A stretch of 64,000 nucleotides of DNA from the NCBI GenBank assembly GCA_023333565.1, contig JAJKFH010000553.1:558001-622000 (forward strand), given 5' to 3'. This document shows, in pieces, positions 53,201 to 64,000 of this stretch. The stretch comes from Puffinus mauretanicus. Its lineage: Eukaryota; Chordata; Aves; Procellariiformes; Procellariidae. A model generated the notes under the pieces. It did not search any database, was not told the DNA's origin, and saw only the letters and a list, made by a program, of their open reading frames with translations. The number at the start of each line of letters is the position of its first letter. Within the stretch, counting starts at the first letter, position 1. Position numbers and translations under genes: made by a program.

Positions 53201-55865
53201 GTCTGGCATGAAGCACAGAAGGTTGCATTTCTACCAGGGTAAATATATATTTAAGCCCACCCACTAATTTCTTTTTCAGACAGCACAGACAGTTGGTGCC
53301 AGAAGGGACCACTCTGCTGCTGAAGATGACCTGCTACAGAAACAGATGGGAGAATCCCTGCTGTGGGGTCTACCTGCCACTTGCCAGGTGAGTTCTCCAG
53401 CTTTTGCATCAGACTGATTAACAATCATAGCTTTGCTTGTTCCTAATTATGGTATGTCATGTAACAGTCAGCTTGCCTGCATTTAATCACAATACACCTA
53501 ACAGCCTTGCTCCTTCTGCAAAGGGGAAAGAAAATACAAAATGAGTACAAGTGAGCAAATGTCCAATTACGTTGTCAGAGGCCCAGGGGTGAAGGGATGC
53601 AGGTTTTCTGCCTCCATAATAATTTGCATTGTGTGGAGCTGACCTCCTGCTGCAGAGCTGGATGCAGTGTCAGAGCCAAGACGGGGAGAATGTGCTGAGG
53701 AGACTGCCTGGCTTCTGCAGTGAGTGGCTGTAAGCACAAACCAGCTCAGCAAAAGGACCGTTACCCCACGAAGGTGATTTCCCATTGCTAGGTTGCCTGT
53801 TTTGTACACGAGTTCCTTGTCACTATCTGTGGCTAAGCAGATAATTCTGCAGATAAGAGTCTGTCTTTTCAGCCCTTTATCCACTTGCATATATTTAATT
53901 ACATAATAAAATGGTGCCTCTTTATTTGAGGTACCTTTCCCAGAGAGGAAGGGGTAACCCTGCTTTGCTGGCTGTCGTCATTCCAGCTAGTTGCAGTGGC
54001 AGAGGCTGCTGGTATACTTCAGCCAGGCACTGGGAACGAGCCACTGCATGGCTTCTGGGTTGCTCCTCTGGACAGTATGAAGCCCTGAGCAAGACAGGAG
54101 ACATTTCTGTTCCCCTGCAGGATTACCGGTATCGGTAATCTCCTGGGATAGGTGTTATCTGCCTGCCTTAGTGGTGTTTGATCCCCCAATTCTCAATGAG
54201 GAGAAAAGAAATGCAAAATCATTTGGCCATTTTCAGTAAAATCCCAGATAATAATTTGGAAAAGGCTTAGGTTACTGTCTGGTGGAGAGATGTCCCTTTC
54301 TTTTTCAAACATGGAAAAGGTGTACACATGGATCTTCGCTGTTGTCAGAGCTGTTTCAGTATTCTAAACACAGGCAGATAGCTTACCAACACCTCATGAT
54401 TTTCTTTCAAGCCTTACAACATTTGTGTGTTGTATCTCTTGCTTCCCAAGTAAACTCATTACTGAAAATACAGGTTTCTAACCCTTATGACAATAGAGAA
54501 GAGCAGAGAATGAATTTTGAATGCAACTTACAGGATCGGAAACCAAACCACAAATACAGTTAACTTAAACTCATCAAGTTTGTTTGTTTCTTTTTTAAAT
54601 CTCCTGGTGTGACTGATGATGTTTGAACTCCTAGGATTAGTGATGTTTCCAAGAACAAACAGAAATTTTCAGGCCGATGATGTTTACCTTTGGTTAAGGG
54701 AATACCACAGTAAGGAAGGAAAAAAAAAAGGTACAGAAAACATGTAAGACAGGCTGTCTTTCTCCTTCCTGGTTAATGGCAGCTCTGAGAACAAAACACC
54801 TGGTGAAATTAAGAGGTGAACTTAGTGCTTCAAAGGAACAATGTTGAGATCCCCTGATTATATGGAGCACAAGTTTGGCTATTCAGCAGTTGTTTCAGAC
54901 AAAGTATTTATTGGAGATATGCAAAATCCTAGTGTGATAATGAAGTCTATCACATTTCAGTAGTAAAAATATAACCTGGCTTCACCGTGATTGTTAAACA
55001 CTCTTATTTGGCCATTTGTTGTTTGCCTAAGGCTGTTACTAAGGTTAAAGGCATGCTGTATTAGTTGCTGTCCCAACAGTGTGCACACATGATGTACAGT
55101 GATGGCAGGAATAGAGCGTGGTTGCTGCTGTTTTACTCTGAAGGAACAACAGAAAGGCTTTGAGCTCCTCTAGTCATCAAAGGGTTTAACAAACAGCTCA
55201 GGCTCCTACCTAGGCACTAAAATCCTTGTGCAGCTTTAAAAAAATCTGGGCATGTCTGAATATCTGGCTCTAAGGAAGCTCTGGGCATGGGACCATTTCT
55301 GAAGCCTGACTTGAAAAAGGACAGGTGAATTGCAGAGGACATGGGCAGCAGTGCCATAACCAGTCTCTTCTTCCCTGTGCCTGTTTGGTGTGTGAACATT
55401 GGCAACTTTCATTCATCTTTTATGGGTGCTCCACCAGGATTAGGAGATTTCTGACCTCCCTTCATGTCTTCACCAAAGACCTTTTACAGATTTTTCTCAC
55501 AGCTCAGAAAGGTACTTCCCCCCCACCCCCCTCCGCATACTCCCCTCAGGCAGTTCAGTCCTGCTCAAAACTTCCTTGCAGTGAGGTTTGTCCTGTTTAT
55601 GTATTCAGCTGGAGGAATATTGTTCTTCTGTACAACACCGCAAATGCATCATTCAGCTTAACCCCTTAAGGATTGTGGTTACTTCAGTATCTCTGTCCTT
55701 TGTTCCTTATCTTGTTGATTTGTCTCTTAGCTCCCTCTTCTGCTTCCCTGTTTATCCCTGAATCCAGCAATGGTCTTAGGCTAATGATTGTGGTCACAAG
55801 CTGCCTTAGAAGTTGGGGCCTGGAAACAAAGATGGTGCTGAAGGAACATGCTAAATCAAAGCCTG
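50248..55865. other. Intergenic DNA, no gene seen
   Basis: No feature I can support. The plus-strand open frame 50553-51008 (151 codons) has no recognisable domain or splice partner. Confidence 0.45.
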
Positions 55866-55869
55866 GAAA

Positions 55870-55925
55870 GGAGATATTTTTATCTTCATTTTACAAAGAG
55901 GAAACTGAGGCCCTTCTCATCCCTC
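55870..55925 (-). repeat. Ancient MIR-like core fragment
   Basis: TTATCTTCATTTTACAAAGA followed by GGAAACTGAGGCCC is close to the MIR reverse-strand core (TTATC..CATTTTACAGATGAGGAAACTGAGGC). Only this short core is recognisable. Confidence 0.55.
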
Positions 55926-56427
55926 TTCACTCCCCTAAAGAGCACTGTTGTTTTGTACTCCATATTTAATCAATGGAGAGAGATGATTTTTTGGATCTTC
56001 AGTAAAGTTGGTTACCTCCATGGAAACATATATTTCTAGCATTGACCAGGCTTACCCTGTTTGCCTGGGTTAAGAGTCTAAAGTTAGCAAGAGAAACAGG
56101 AATATAAAGGATTAGGTAACATGACCAAGGTAATCCCTGAGAGCCTTTAGCAGAAATGAAACAGCTCCCTCCCGTCCCTGTTAATGGTCTATCCTCAAAG
56201 GTCACAAGGATTTTTTTGTTTTCCTCTGCTGGTGTCATATTTTTCAGTTGTATTTCTGCACTTCTGAAGACTGTTAATTAGCTCCTTTTAAAGCTTTGCT
56301 CATCACACATGGATTTCCCCATTTTAGCACACTGATTATTATTTCAGGCTGGAATAATGAGCAGAGGGAAGAAGATGTCATTCTAATGTAGGCTAAGTAT
56401 TACAATGTCAATAGTTTTTTTTTTTTG

Positions 56428-56487
56428 TAATTACAGAATATAAAGAGGACAAATGGCTAATTGCAGAACATCAAGAGGACAAATGAG
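56428..56487. repeat. 30-bp tandem duplication
   Basis: Two adjacent 30-base units, 56428-56457 and 56458-56487, share TAATTRCAGAAYATMAAGAG followed by GACAAATG, with five or so differences. It lies just after a T-run in non-coding DNA. Confidence 0.85.
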
Positions 56488-59400
56488 TCAAAATAGCTGA
56501 AGTTTCCGATTATGACCTATGTGAACCTTAATTTTTTTTTTTTAATAGAATGTTACTTTCCTGAGGAAGCTTTTGGCACAAAGAATGTTCTGTGACTACT
56601 GTACCAGTGGGCAGAGTCAGTGCAGCAGCCACAGATTTGGTTACTCCACATCTGTTTTTCTCCTGCAATGAATGGAGGAATTAAGCCCCAATGAGCAGGA
56701 AACTACAGTCTGGAGTGAGTGAGGTGAAGGATACAGGTAATATGCTGACCATACTGAAGAAAAAACAATAGATGAGATCAAATTAAAACTGGAGGAAGGA
56801 TTCAATGCAAATGTAGACCCCCGTTCCAAAGACTTTACACATCACCAGGAAAAACCTGCAATCAACTGACCCGGATTTCAAGCATCACAAAACTCCTGGG
56901 GGGTGGGAATAGATACATACTTAGTGAAATCAAGGAAACAAGGAAGAAAAAACCCAGAGCTTTTTCTACAGCAAGGGTTTGTGGTTTTTTGGTGTTGTTT
57001 TGTTTTGGTTTTTTTACCTTAAAGCAATTAAAGTCTTGCCAGAGATAATTGTATTTTCGGGAAAATGGTTAATGAACTGGATAAACAACAACAGCAGGAA
57101 GTGCAAAGCCAGTATCTGTCCAACTGTGATATACAGCTCTGTGTCTAATAGTAAACCCAAGGACTTTTATGAGGTCATATTGTGCTGCAGTCCCCAGGAT
57201 GCTAGAGGGTCTTTACCTGCAGCTGATTGACCTGAGAGACTGACACTGAGACACATGTCCTGGCCTGTACCAACTGGGATGAATTAGATTTTTAAGACAC
57301 CGGGCAGGGTTTCTTTAAGGGCAGCTTCATGTCCACCTCATGAAAAGCATGTTTGGTGCAGAGACAGGGAAAGGGGAAATATAAAGAGAAGACCATACCA
57401 TACAAATGAGAGGATACATCTGCACTGGCTTCCCTGTACAGATGCAGAAAAGCATGTGCTTCAGAAATGATTGATGGGTAAGCGTCACACATGAACTTGT
57501 CTTTCAAGCCCTCTCTGTGCAGGAGGTGGCAGGCACTGTGCGTGGCTTGGATGACAGGCAATTATTTTTGATAATGGAGGGGAAATGGCTTTCCTAAATA
57601 GAGCATGATAAGAAGTTCTTCTGTGATTCTCTTTTCCATCTGCATAGTCTCATAATGGAGCAGCAAAGTCTACTGCAGCTCAGGGTCAGCTCTTGCTGAA
57701 CAAAATGCCTCTGGATGCCTGTTTGCTGTCATGAGGAGCCATGTGGGCAGACAGCAGAGATATGACTGATGTAGACAGATGAGATGATATTGCATGGAAC
57801 TTTCCCTCAGGATCTTCCAGCCAAAGGGAGTTTTCTTTTACTTCTCTTAAGCTGTGGAGGAGAAGGAATTGTGGTGTGGAGATTGACAGACTTCAGGGAT
57901 TGTCTGTGGGGGGAGCTACCAGCAAAACTGTGACCTGCAGAGTCCCAAGCTGATGGAAGGCTGCTGGGCTGATCTCTTCTCCAGACCCACTGAGTGTCCA
58001 CTCTGAACATCCCAATTAGTTCTTCCCACTGTGCTCTCCTTGGCTTCATGGCCAGAAGGAAGAGAGGACAAAGCTCCTTACTCTTCCCTGCCTGAGTATG
58101 TCAACTTTTATCGTTAAAGGAAATGACCAACACAAAATCCAGGCTGTTTGAAAAAAGGGAGGTAATTTTTAAGCAGAGGTCTTAACGGAATTTGTTTCTT
58201 GCCTGTATTTATCTGGTATGTCTGTGATGGATGGATGAGAGTGGGTCTGGTCTGTCTTGTGCCCCAGTCACAGGTTGGCAGGCTCAACTCCTCTGCTGCA
58301 CCTGGCTCAGCTTTTTTTTTTTTTTCTCTTCTTTTTAGCTCTGGAAGTGCCTGGCTCAGCCCGAGGTTTGTTTTCTGGGAGGTCAGCCATCACAGTGGCA
58401 GTCTTTTCCTGACATCACCCATGCTGATGCACCTTCCTCTTGGTTCAAGCTGTTTTCTGATGGAAATTATACAACACAGAGAAAGCTTTTGACAAAGTTA
58501 GGTTTCCTCAGAACTGTGTGGTAAACACCCTGATGGTTTTATTGGTGTTCGTTCCTGGAGACAGGACCTGGGTTGTCAGCTCCAGTCTGATGTAAATTTT
58601 CAAGACAGCCCTCAACTACAGGAGTCAGGGTTTCATCTTGGAAAAGGAGAGAGATGTTTTTAACTCTGTGGCTGCTCCTGCCTGCAATCTGGAAGAGACA
58701 GACAGCCTTACATAAACCCTATGTGATTAAACCTTCCATCTCCTGACTCCCCAACTCTTTCCAGAGTGACCGAGAGAGATCACTGAGGGATGGACATGGC
58801 CACATGCATTTTCTCTTTTTCTTGCTGCTCATCTCTTGCACAAAACACATTAAGTTTCAGGCTCTAGGTGTAATAACTGATCCAGTTTTGGAAGCTAAAC
58901 TGTCAGACTATCTATCACTAGGGCAGTGCCCAGTGCTCTGAAGTTTCGCTTCACTATACTCAATAAACAGGCTTAACTTTAAGCAATCATTTCAACTCTG
59001 AGATGAGAAGCTGCTCAGCATCAGTATTCTGTGTGTACCTGGTATTACCTTTCCATAGACACAGTAACAAATAGAGTCACTGTGTCTCCTGGCATGGCCC
59101 ACATCTAGATTAATAGGATTATAAACAGTCTTGTCAATGACAATGGGAACAAGCCACCTGATAAATCCAGGGTAGGGGCTGCCTGCAATCTGGGCCTCAG
59201 TCGAGACTCTGAAAGGAGGGGGTATTTCGGTAGAGATGGAGGAAGGGGTAAGGAATGGTTTTAAGAAAATAAAAGCAAAGCAGACATTAGCTTCCCACCC
59301 CCCCTCTCCCCCAACTAACTGTATGCCTCTTGCCAGAAGAATTTTATTTTTGTGACTTATCTTTCTGCTGTAAAGAAAGGGGAGATTCTGGTTTTCAGAA

Positions 59401-60725
59401 ATAACACCCAAATCTCAGGATATTTCTTTCTACTTCCCAATGGACGTTTTCACCGCTCAAGCTCCCCTGAGAAACTGCCCTCCCCTTTTTTGGTAGAACT
59501 AATTTAGAATTTTTCAATCTGCTTCATTTGGGACAAGACAGCCGCTGCCAACAGGCTTCTGGTGCCCTGTGACTTATGGCTTGCTCATATGATACCAATC
59601 AATCGGAAACATAGCTCCTTGGCCTCTTGCTAGTCTCAAGGTGTTTCATCTCCATTAACCACATTAGCACAGCCCTGCTTTACATCCTGCAGTGGATGCT
59701 GCTACTGAAATATTATTTGGCTGTTGGAGACGGAGCATGGGGCTATCACAGGCACAGGCAATGCCAGTCCTCATTTTTTCATGCTTTTCACTAATTTAAT
59801 CTCCTCCTTACAGCTCCCTCCACAGCTATCTCCATTTTTGGTAATGTCTTTGGAGTGAGGAGAAGGAACTAGTCCTGCTTTAAATGGAAAAAACCTCCAC
59901 CCCCTCTGGTAAAGCCGCACCTATCTTCCTTCAGGAGAAAATATTGACCAAACGGAAGTGTGCAGCTATGAATCCCAAGGGAGGTGCATCACTAGCTTCT
60001 CATTTTTGAAAAGCACTTGACAGTCAATGCAGGACTAGGACTAGTTCATGCCTCTGTAATGCTATGGGCTGATCAAACATCACAGAAAAAATAGTATCTG
60101 CCTCAAATGTATGGGAAAGCTGAATGCTGGAACCTGAAAGCTGGCTAGAAATTGCTGCCTTCTTCCTGTACAGCTATGCCTAGATATTTCTAGTTATTTA
60201 TACCAGCCCTCTGAAAGGCCAGCCTCTGAAGCCTATATTCATTATGGATAGTGCTCCACAAAGGCTGTACTGAGATCAACAGAACTGTTTTTGGACAGAG
60301 CTATATATGCTGCAGCACAAGGTTATGGGAACTGGGCTGAAATTCTGGCTCATTGGAGTCGATGGGACTTTTGCCATTGATTTAATTGGAGCCAGAATTT
60401 CCTGTCACTAATAGTGTTAAAAGCAGGCACTAATCCAAGGGCATGAATGCAGGGGTTTGCTAAAGCATTTATTTTAGCAGCATGGCCCAGGTTTGCTGCT
60501 GCAGGAGTGCGCTTGGTGTTGGTGTAACTTCCCAGGGATTGATGGGATGGCAGTGGCACGAGCCAGTGTTCCCTGCCCACAGAGGACAGTTGGCAGCTCT
60601 GTTTGTGAAGTTCTCTTTGGACTTGGATTTTCAGCTAGAGGCTCTGTTTGTTTGTGGTGGAGCTTTCTGCCATGTCTGGGGAGAGAAACAGCAGCATGCA
60701 TAGTGTGCTCCTGACACCCTTTACA
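56488..60725. other. Intergenic DNA, no gene seen
   Basis: Nothing recognisable beyond homopolymer runs (for example the T-run near 58313-58325). Confidence 0.45.
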
Positions 60726-60729
60726 GAGA

Positions 60730-61080
60730 AATCATAACATATTAGCTACAAATCTGCCCGCACTATGTTTGTTCAAGTTAATAAATTATGCTGGAGAATA
60801 AATAGATGCTAAATTACATCCTGGCCTCGCCAGAACTTTCATCTTGCCTGTCAGGACTGTGTAATATTAATTATAGCCTGCCTCAGATGCCCTCAGGGAG
60901 AGCTGGCAAATGGCTGCAGCAGTCATCTGTGATTCTCCTAGCTCCTATTTGGTTTTTCATTTAATCAATGCCCAATACATTTGTAATCTCCTGAATCTGG
61001 ACATCTGTGTTTATTGTATCCAGGGAGTGACCTAATTAAATTCCAGTTTACACCATCCCATGATGGGACTGGACACTTGG
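60730..61080. other. AT-rich block, candidate conserved non-coding element
   Basis: Unique AT-rich sequence with clustered homeodomain-type motifs (TTAATAAATTATGC, AATATTAATTATAGCC, CCTAATTAAATTCC, TTTAATCAATGCCC) and no coding signal. It looks like the enhancer-type DNA common in gene deserts beside developmental genes such as NCAM1. Conservation was not tested. Confidence 0.3.
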
Positions 61081-62169
61081 ATTTCTGCTTTTGCGGCATC
61101 ATAGTAGTGCGGAAATATCCCCATGCTTGTCAGTGACCGTTGTGAAACCCAGGGAGGCCTGAAGAAGAGGATTTGGGGAATAAAGCAGGACAAATCTTTT
61201 CAAAAGTGTTGCAGAGGTTGTTTCCTGCCTGCTGTACACTCAAGGCCCTTTGCTTGCTAAGCACAGCTGCAAAAACATGTCCACTGGAAAGTGCTCCAAA
61301 GATGAGCTGCTATTCAGCTAAGCACATCCTATACTGCAGTGTAAAGTACAGCCCTTTCCTGCAAAATGTCTATCCCTCTGGCTCGTCAGGGGCTGTTGAT
61401 TTTATAGCCACCCCATTTGTGTAGTGCAATGAAGATGAGCCATTCCAGCTCTGGTTTTGGGTTGGAGTGTTTTGTTGGGTTTGATTGTCATGTAATGATC
61501 CCTGCAGAGCACGTCTGCCTGCTGGACCTTCTCTTTGCACAGATCAATAGCATGTTTAAGCAGGAGCCATTCCAAGTGCTTGCAGCATGAGGAGGCTGTT
61601 AATATCTTCGAGGTGACCCACTAAAAGTGAGCATTACACACACTTCATTATCACAGCTTGTGCAAAGAAATGATGCTGTTAAACCCAGCATAAAGACAGG
61701 GAGATGGATAGCTGATGCTTAGAGTTACTGTACTGCGTCTCACATCCTGTTTTTGGCAATAGCAGTAGTGAATATTTAGAGATGGATGCAAAAGCATAGA
61801 GTATATGTAGTGCTGCTGTCAGACTGTTAGTGTCTTAAGGACTTCCTGTGCTGGAGGGCACCTCTAGACCATCGCCTTTAATAGTAACTGATGGCTGATA
61901 GAATGACAGATAGATTTCCTGCTCTTCAGTGATGCTTTATTGATCTGACCACAGTGATCTTTGTTTATGGCCATGAACCAAGGCATTTTATCTGCAACTA
62001 ACTTACTCCTCTCAACCTCTTAATCTTCAGAAATGCTTGTTCTGGATGGAATGGATTAACAGGCCATAGTTTTCATTTCAGATGAACAGGCGATAAATTG
62101 TTATGCTGAGGAATGGGAATTGTTGTTTTTATATGGTTGGTAATACAGTTTAACCTTCCTGTGGACTAT

Positions 62170-62315
62170 TTTCTCCACTGAGCATTATCTGCATTAGAAA
62201 GAACATATTTCATTATTTTATGGGTTAAGAATCTGATTTGCTTGCTTTGTGCTTCTTTCAATAAACTTCGTTTAATAAACGCTAATTGTTCTTAATGCCT
62301 TAAATTAATTACAGT
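62170..62315. other. AT-rich block, candidate conserved non-coding element
   Basis: A second AT-rich, non-repetitive block (AATAAACTTCGTTTAATAAA, then CGCTAATTG and TTAAATTAATTACAG) without coding potential. The AATAAA pair could also serve as poly(A) signals for an unseen transcript. Confidence 0.25.
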
Positions 62316-62587
62316 CATTTTCACTGCCCCTCTGTATCTATGCCGCATTGCCAAAGGATCACCATGGCAACTTGCTCACCAGGGTGAACATGCACATTCA
62401 GTGTTTCCTTGGGCCTGATGGTTCACAGACAGCTCTGGGCCTGGAGACAGCACAGGCTGTTCCCTGCCCTCTTGGCTGATGGTTTGCAGGGTGAGGAGCC
62501 CAGAGAGGGTCAGAGCAGTTGGGGATGACGGAGTCTTGGTGTTACGATATGAGCTGGGAGCAGTCCCGAGGTCCACCCCGACGGCCA

Positions 62588-62695
62588 GCTGAGCAATGTG
62601 CCTCACTCGGGGCCTCAGCTTCCCCTTTTGTAAAATAGAGATGAACCCAGCTCTCTCAGACATCTCAAATGCTTTGGGATCCACTGATGGAAAGG
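62588..62695 (+). repeat. Ancient MIR/L3-like relic
   Basis: GTGCCTCACTCGGGGCCTCA, then GCTTCCCCTTTTGTAAAATA and TCAAATGCTTTGGGATCCAC plus TGATGGAAAG, follow the amniote MIR/L3 3' pattern (GTGCCTCAGTTTCCCC..TGTAAAATG, then GCTTTGAGATC..TGATG). Confidence 0.6.
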
Positions 62696-63511
62696 AAAAT
62701 TGGTTTACATCTCTCCCTCTACTTTTGTGGATGGGATTGATTCTGTACGAGCTCAGGGCCCTCCAATTTCTCCTAACGAAGGAAGCGCAGACATCCCAGG
62801 TCCTAAGAGTTTGCTTATATCAGCGAAGGCTCTCATGCGCAGAGGCCTTGGGCTTCTGGTTGGCACTGTGTGGCCATGAAAGTGCAGCAATATTGCTGGA
62901 GGGAGGAAAGCAAGAGGAAGTTGCTAAAGCAAAGGAGAGAGAAGTTTGTGTGCCTGGACTCTCTTGAAGCTTGAGGGAGGAGTGGGGAGCTGCAGTGTGC
63001 GGGCTGGGGACAAAGCCTCTCGAGGGGAAGGAGCTGCACAGATTTCAGCTGAAGACAAAACATCCCACCTGACCCAGGGGAAAGTGATGAACAGCTACAG
63101 CATTTACATTTCTTAGGCACACTGCATCAAAGAAACCACAGAAACCTAAACCTGGACTGTGGCTGAAAGGCTTTGCAGAGCACATTTCCTCCTTGACTTG
63201 CAATCTGCTCTGTTTCCGCTTAAATCACAGCTGCACTTGGTCAGCTCTTTGATCTTTCTTCTTCGGAGTGTGCATTATAATTACTGCCTGCACCAATTGT
63301 CCAAGGGAGACCTGGCAAATGGCCAGCATCAGGTAAATAAAAAAATAATAGTAACAGGCCAGGTGCCAGGATGCGAGGGGAGGCTTGCCGCGGGCTGGGG
63401 CGCAGGCACCCGGTGGGGTGCCTGGGAGTGCTGCCTGAGGGCTGGTGGAGCCTGGGGAGCTGGAGCTCTCTCTGCCATCCCAGCACTTTGCTGAGGCCTC
63501 CTCCGCCTTTG

Positions 63512-63574
63512 GAGTATGGACTGGACGATCTTTGAAAGCCATTTCCAACTCAAACCATTCGATGATTCTATGAT
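63512..63574 (+). mobile_element. CR1 LINE 3' terminal scrap
   Basis: TGGACTGGACGATCTTTGAA, then CCATTTCCAACTCAAACCAT and TCGATGATTCTATGA, are the last ~60 bases of a CR1 element including its terminal octamer repeat. Strongly 5'-truncated. Confidence 0.85.
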
Positions 63575-63699
63575 CTCTCCCTGCCCACAGCCCTGCTTCC
63601 AGGGCAGGGTGTCTTCTCCTGCCGGCACAAGCAGAGGGCCGTGGCAGGGTTACAGGCTTTCCCCTCAGTGCCAGCAGATGGCAATCCTTGACCAAGCAG

Positions 63700-63975
63700 T
63701 GCGTGGCCACGCTCGGAGCGGGGGGAGGAAGCTTGGCCCCGAGGCTGCCTGCGCCGCCGGGCGGCAGCCCCTCCAGACCGGGCCCGGGGGCCGTGCACCG
63801 TGTGCTTGCGGAGGGGCAGAGAGCCAGCAGCTCCCCGGCGTGCGGGGAAGGTGGAGGGAGTGCGGCTTCGTGGCAGCCAAAATCGGGACACTGCTCAGAC
63901 TTGCTGGATCTAGATCAGCCCAGGAAACGGCGCGTTTTGCTAGCTGCTGGGCCGGGAGTTCGGGCATCCTCACAG
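63700..63975. promoter_or_regulatory. CpG-rich stretch without an assigned gene
   Basis: CpG density and GC content rise sharply here (GCGCCGCCGGGCGGCAGCCC, GGGCCCGGGGGCCGTGCAC) compared with the preceding 30 kb. No start codon with a convincing exon was identified. It may be a small CpG island for a non-coding RNA or an edge of one beyond the window. Confidence 0.4.
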
Positions 63976-64000
63976 TCACAGCAGGAGCAAGCCCCGTTCT

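Noticed and set aside
54610..54690. Possible C/D-box snoRNA (repeated TGATGATG)
   Set aside because: No CTGA D box or terminal stem at a suitable distance, and not inside an intron of a known host gene.

Overview
This is eukaryotic, most likely avian, nuclear DNA. Genes are split by GT-AG introns, CpG islands mark promoters, and two CR1 LINE 3' ends carry the TTCTATGA-type tail seen in birds and other sauropsids. The gene order BCO2 - PTS - PLET1 matches the vertebrate synteny block on human 11q23 (chicken chromosome 24), on the side leading toward NCAM1. I cannot name the species.

Layout. 1-9.2 kb (+): the 3' part of BCO2, the mitochondrial carotenoid-cleaving oxygenase. Eight coding exons are present, including all four iron-ligand histidines and the stop codon; a CR1 copy sits in the second-last intron. 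9.2-12.8 kb: intergenic, with a second CR1 and degraded PTS-like exons on the minus strand. 12.8-18.0 kb (+): complete PTS (6-pyruvoyl-tetrahydropterin synthase), six exons starting in a CpG island. 18.0-28.2 kb: intergenic, with a second set of degraded minus-strand PTS-like exons (6, 5, perhaps 4) at 23.2-24.4 kb. 28.2-31.8 kb (-): complete four-exon PLET1, a secreted GPI-anchored glycoprotein with a TATA promoter. 31.8-64 kb: about 32 kb with no protein gene I can support. It holds ancient SINE/LINE relics, AT-rich blocks that look like conserved non-coding DNA, and a gene-less CpG-rich stretch near the right edge.

The genes do not form a pathway: BCO2 degrades carotenoids, PTS makes the tetrahydrobiopterin precursor, and PLET1 is an epithelial surface protein. 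Their linkage is conserved synteny.

The least expected signal is that the working PTS gene is flanked on both sides by inverted, decayed PTS fragments: head-to-head on the left (exons 2 and 4 clear, 1 and 5 tentative) and tail-to-tail on the right (exons 5 and 6 clear, 4 tentative). Matches begin and end at exon borders and, where I compared flanks, run into intron sequence. This argues for old genomic duplications rather than retrocopies.
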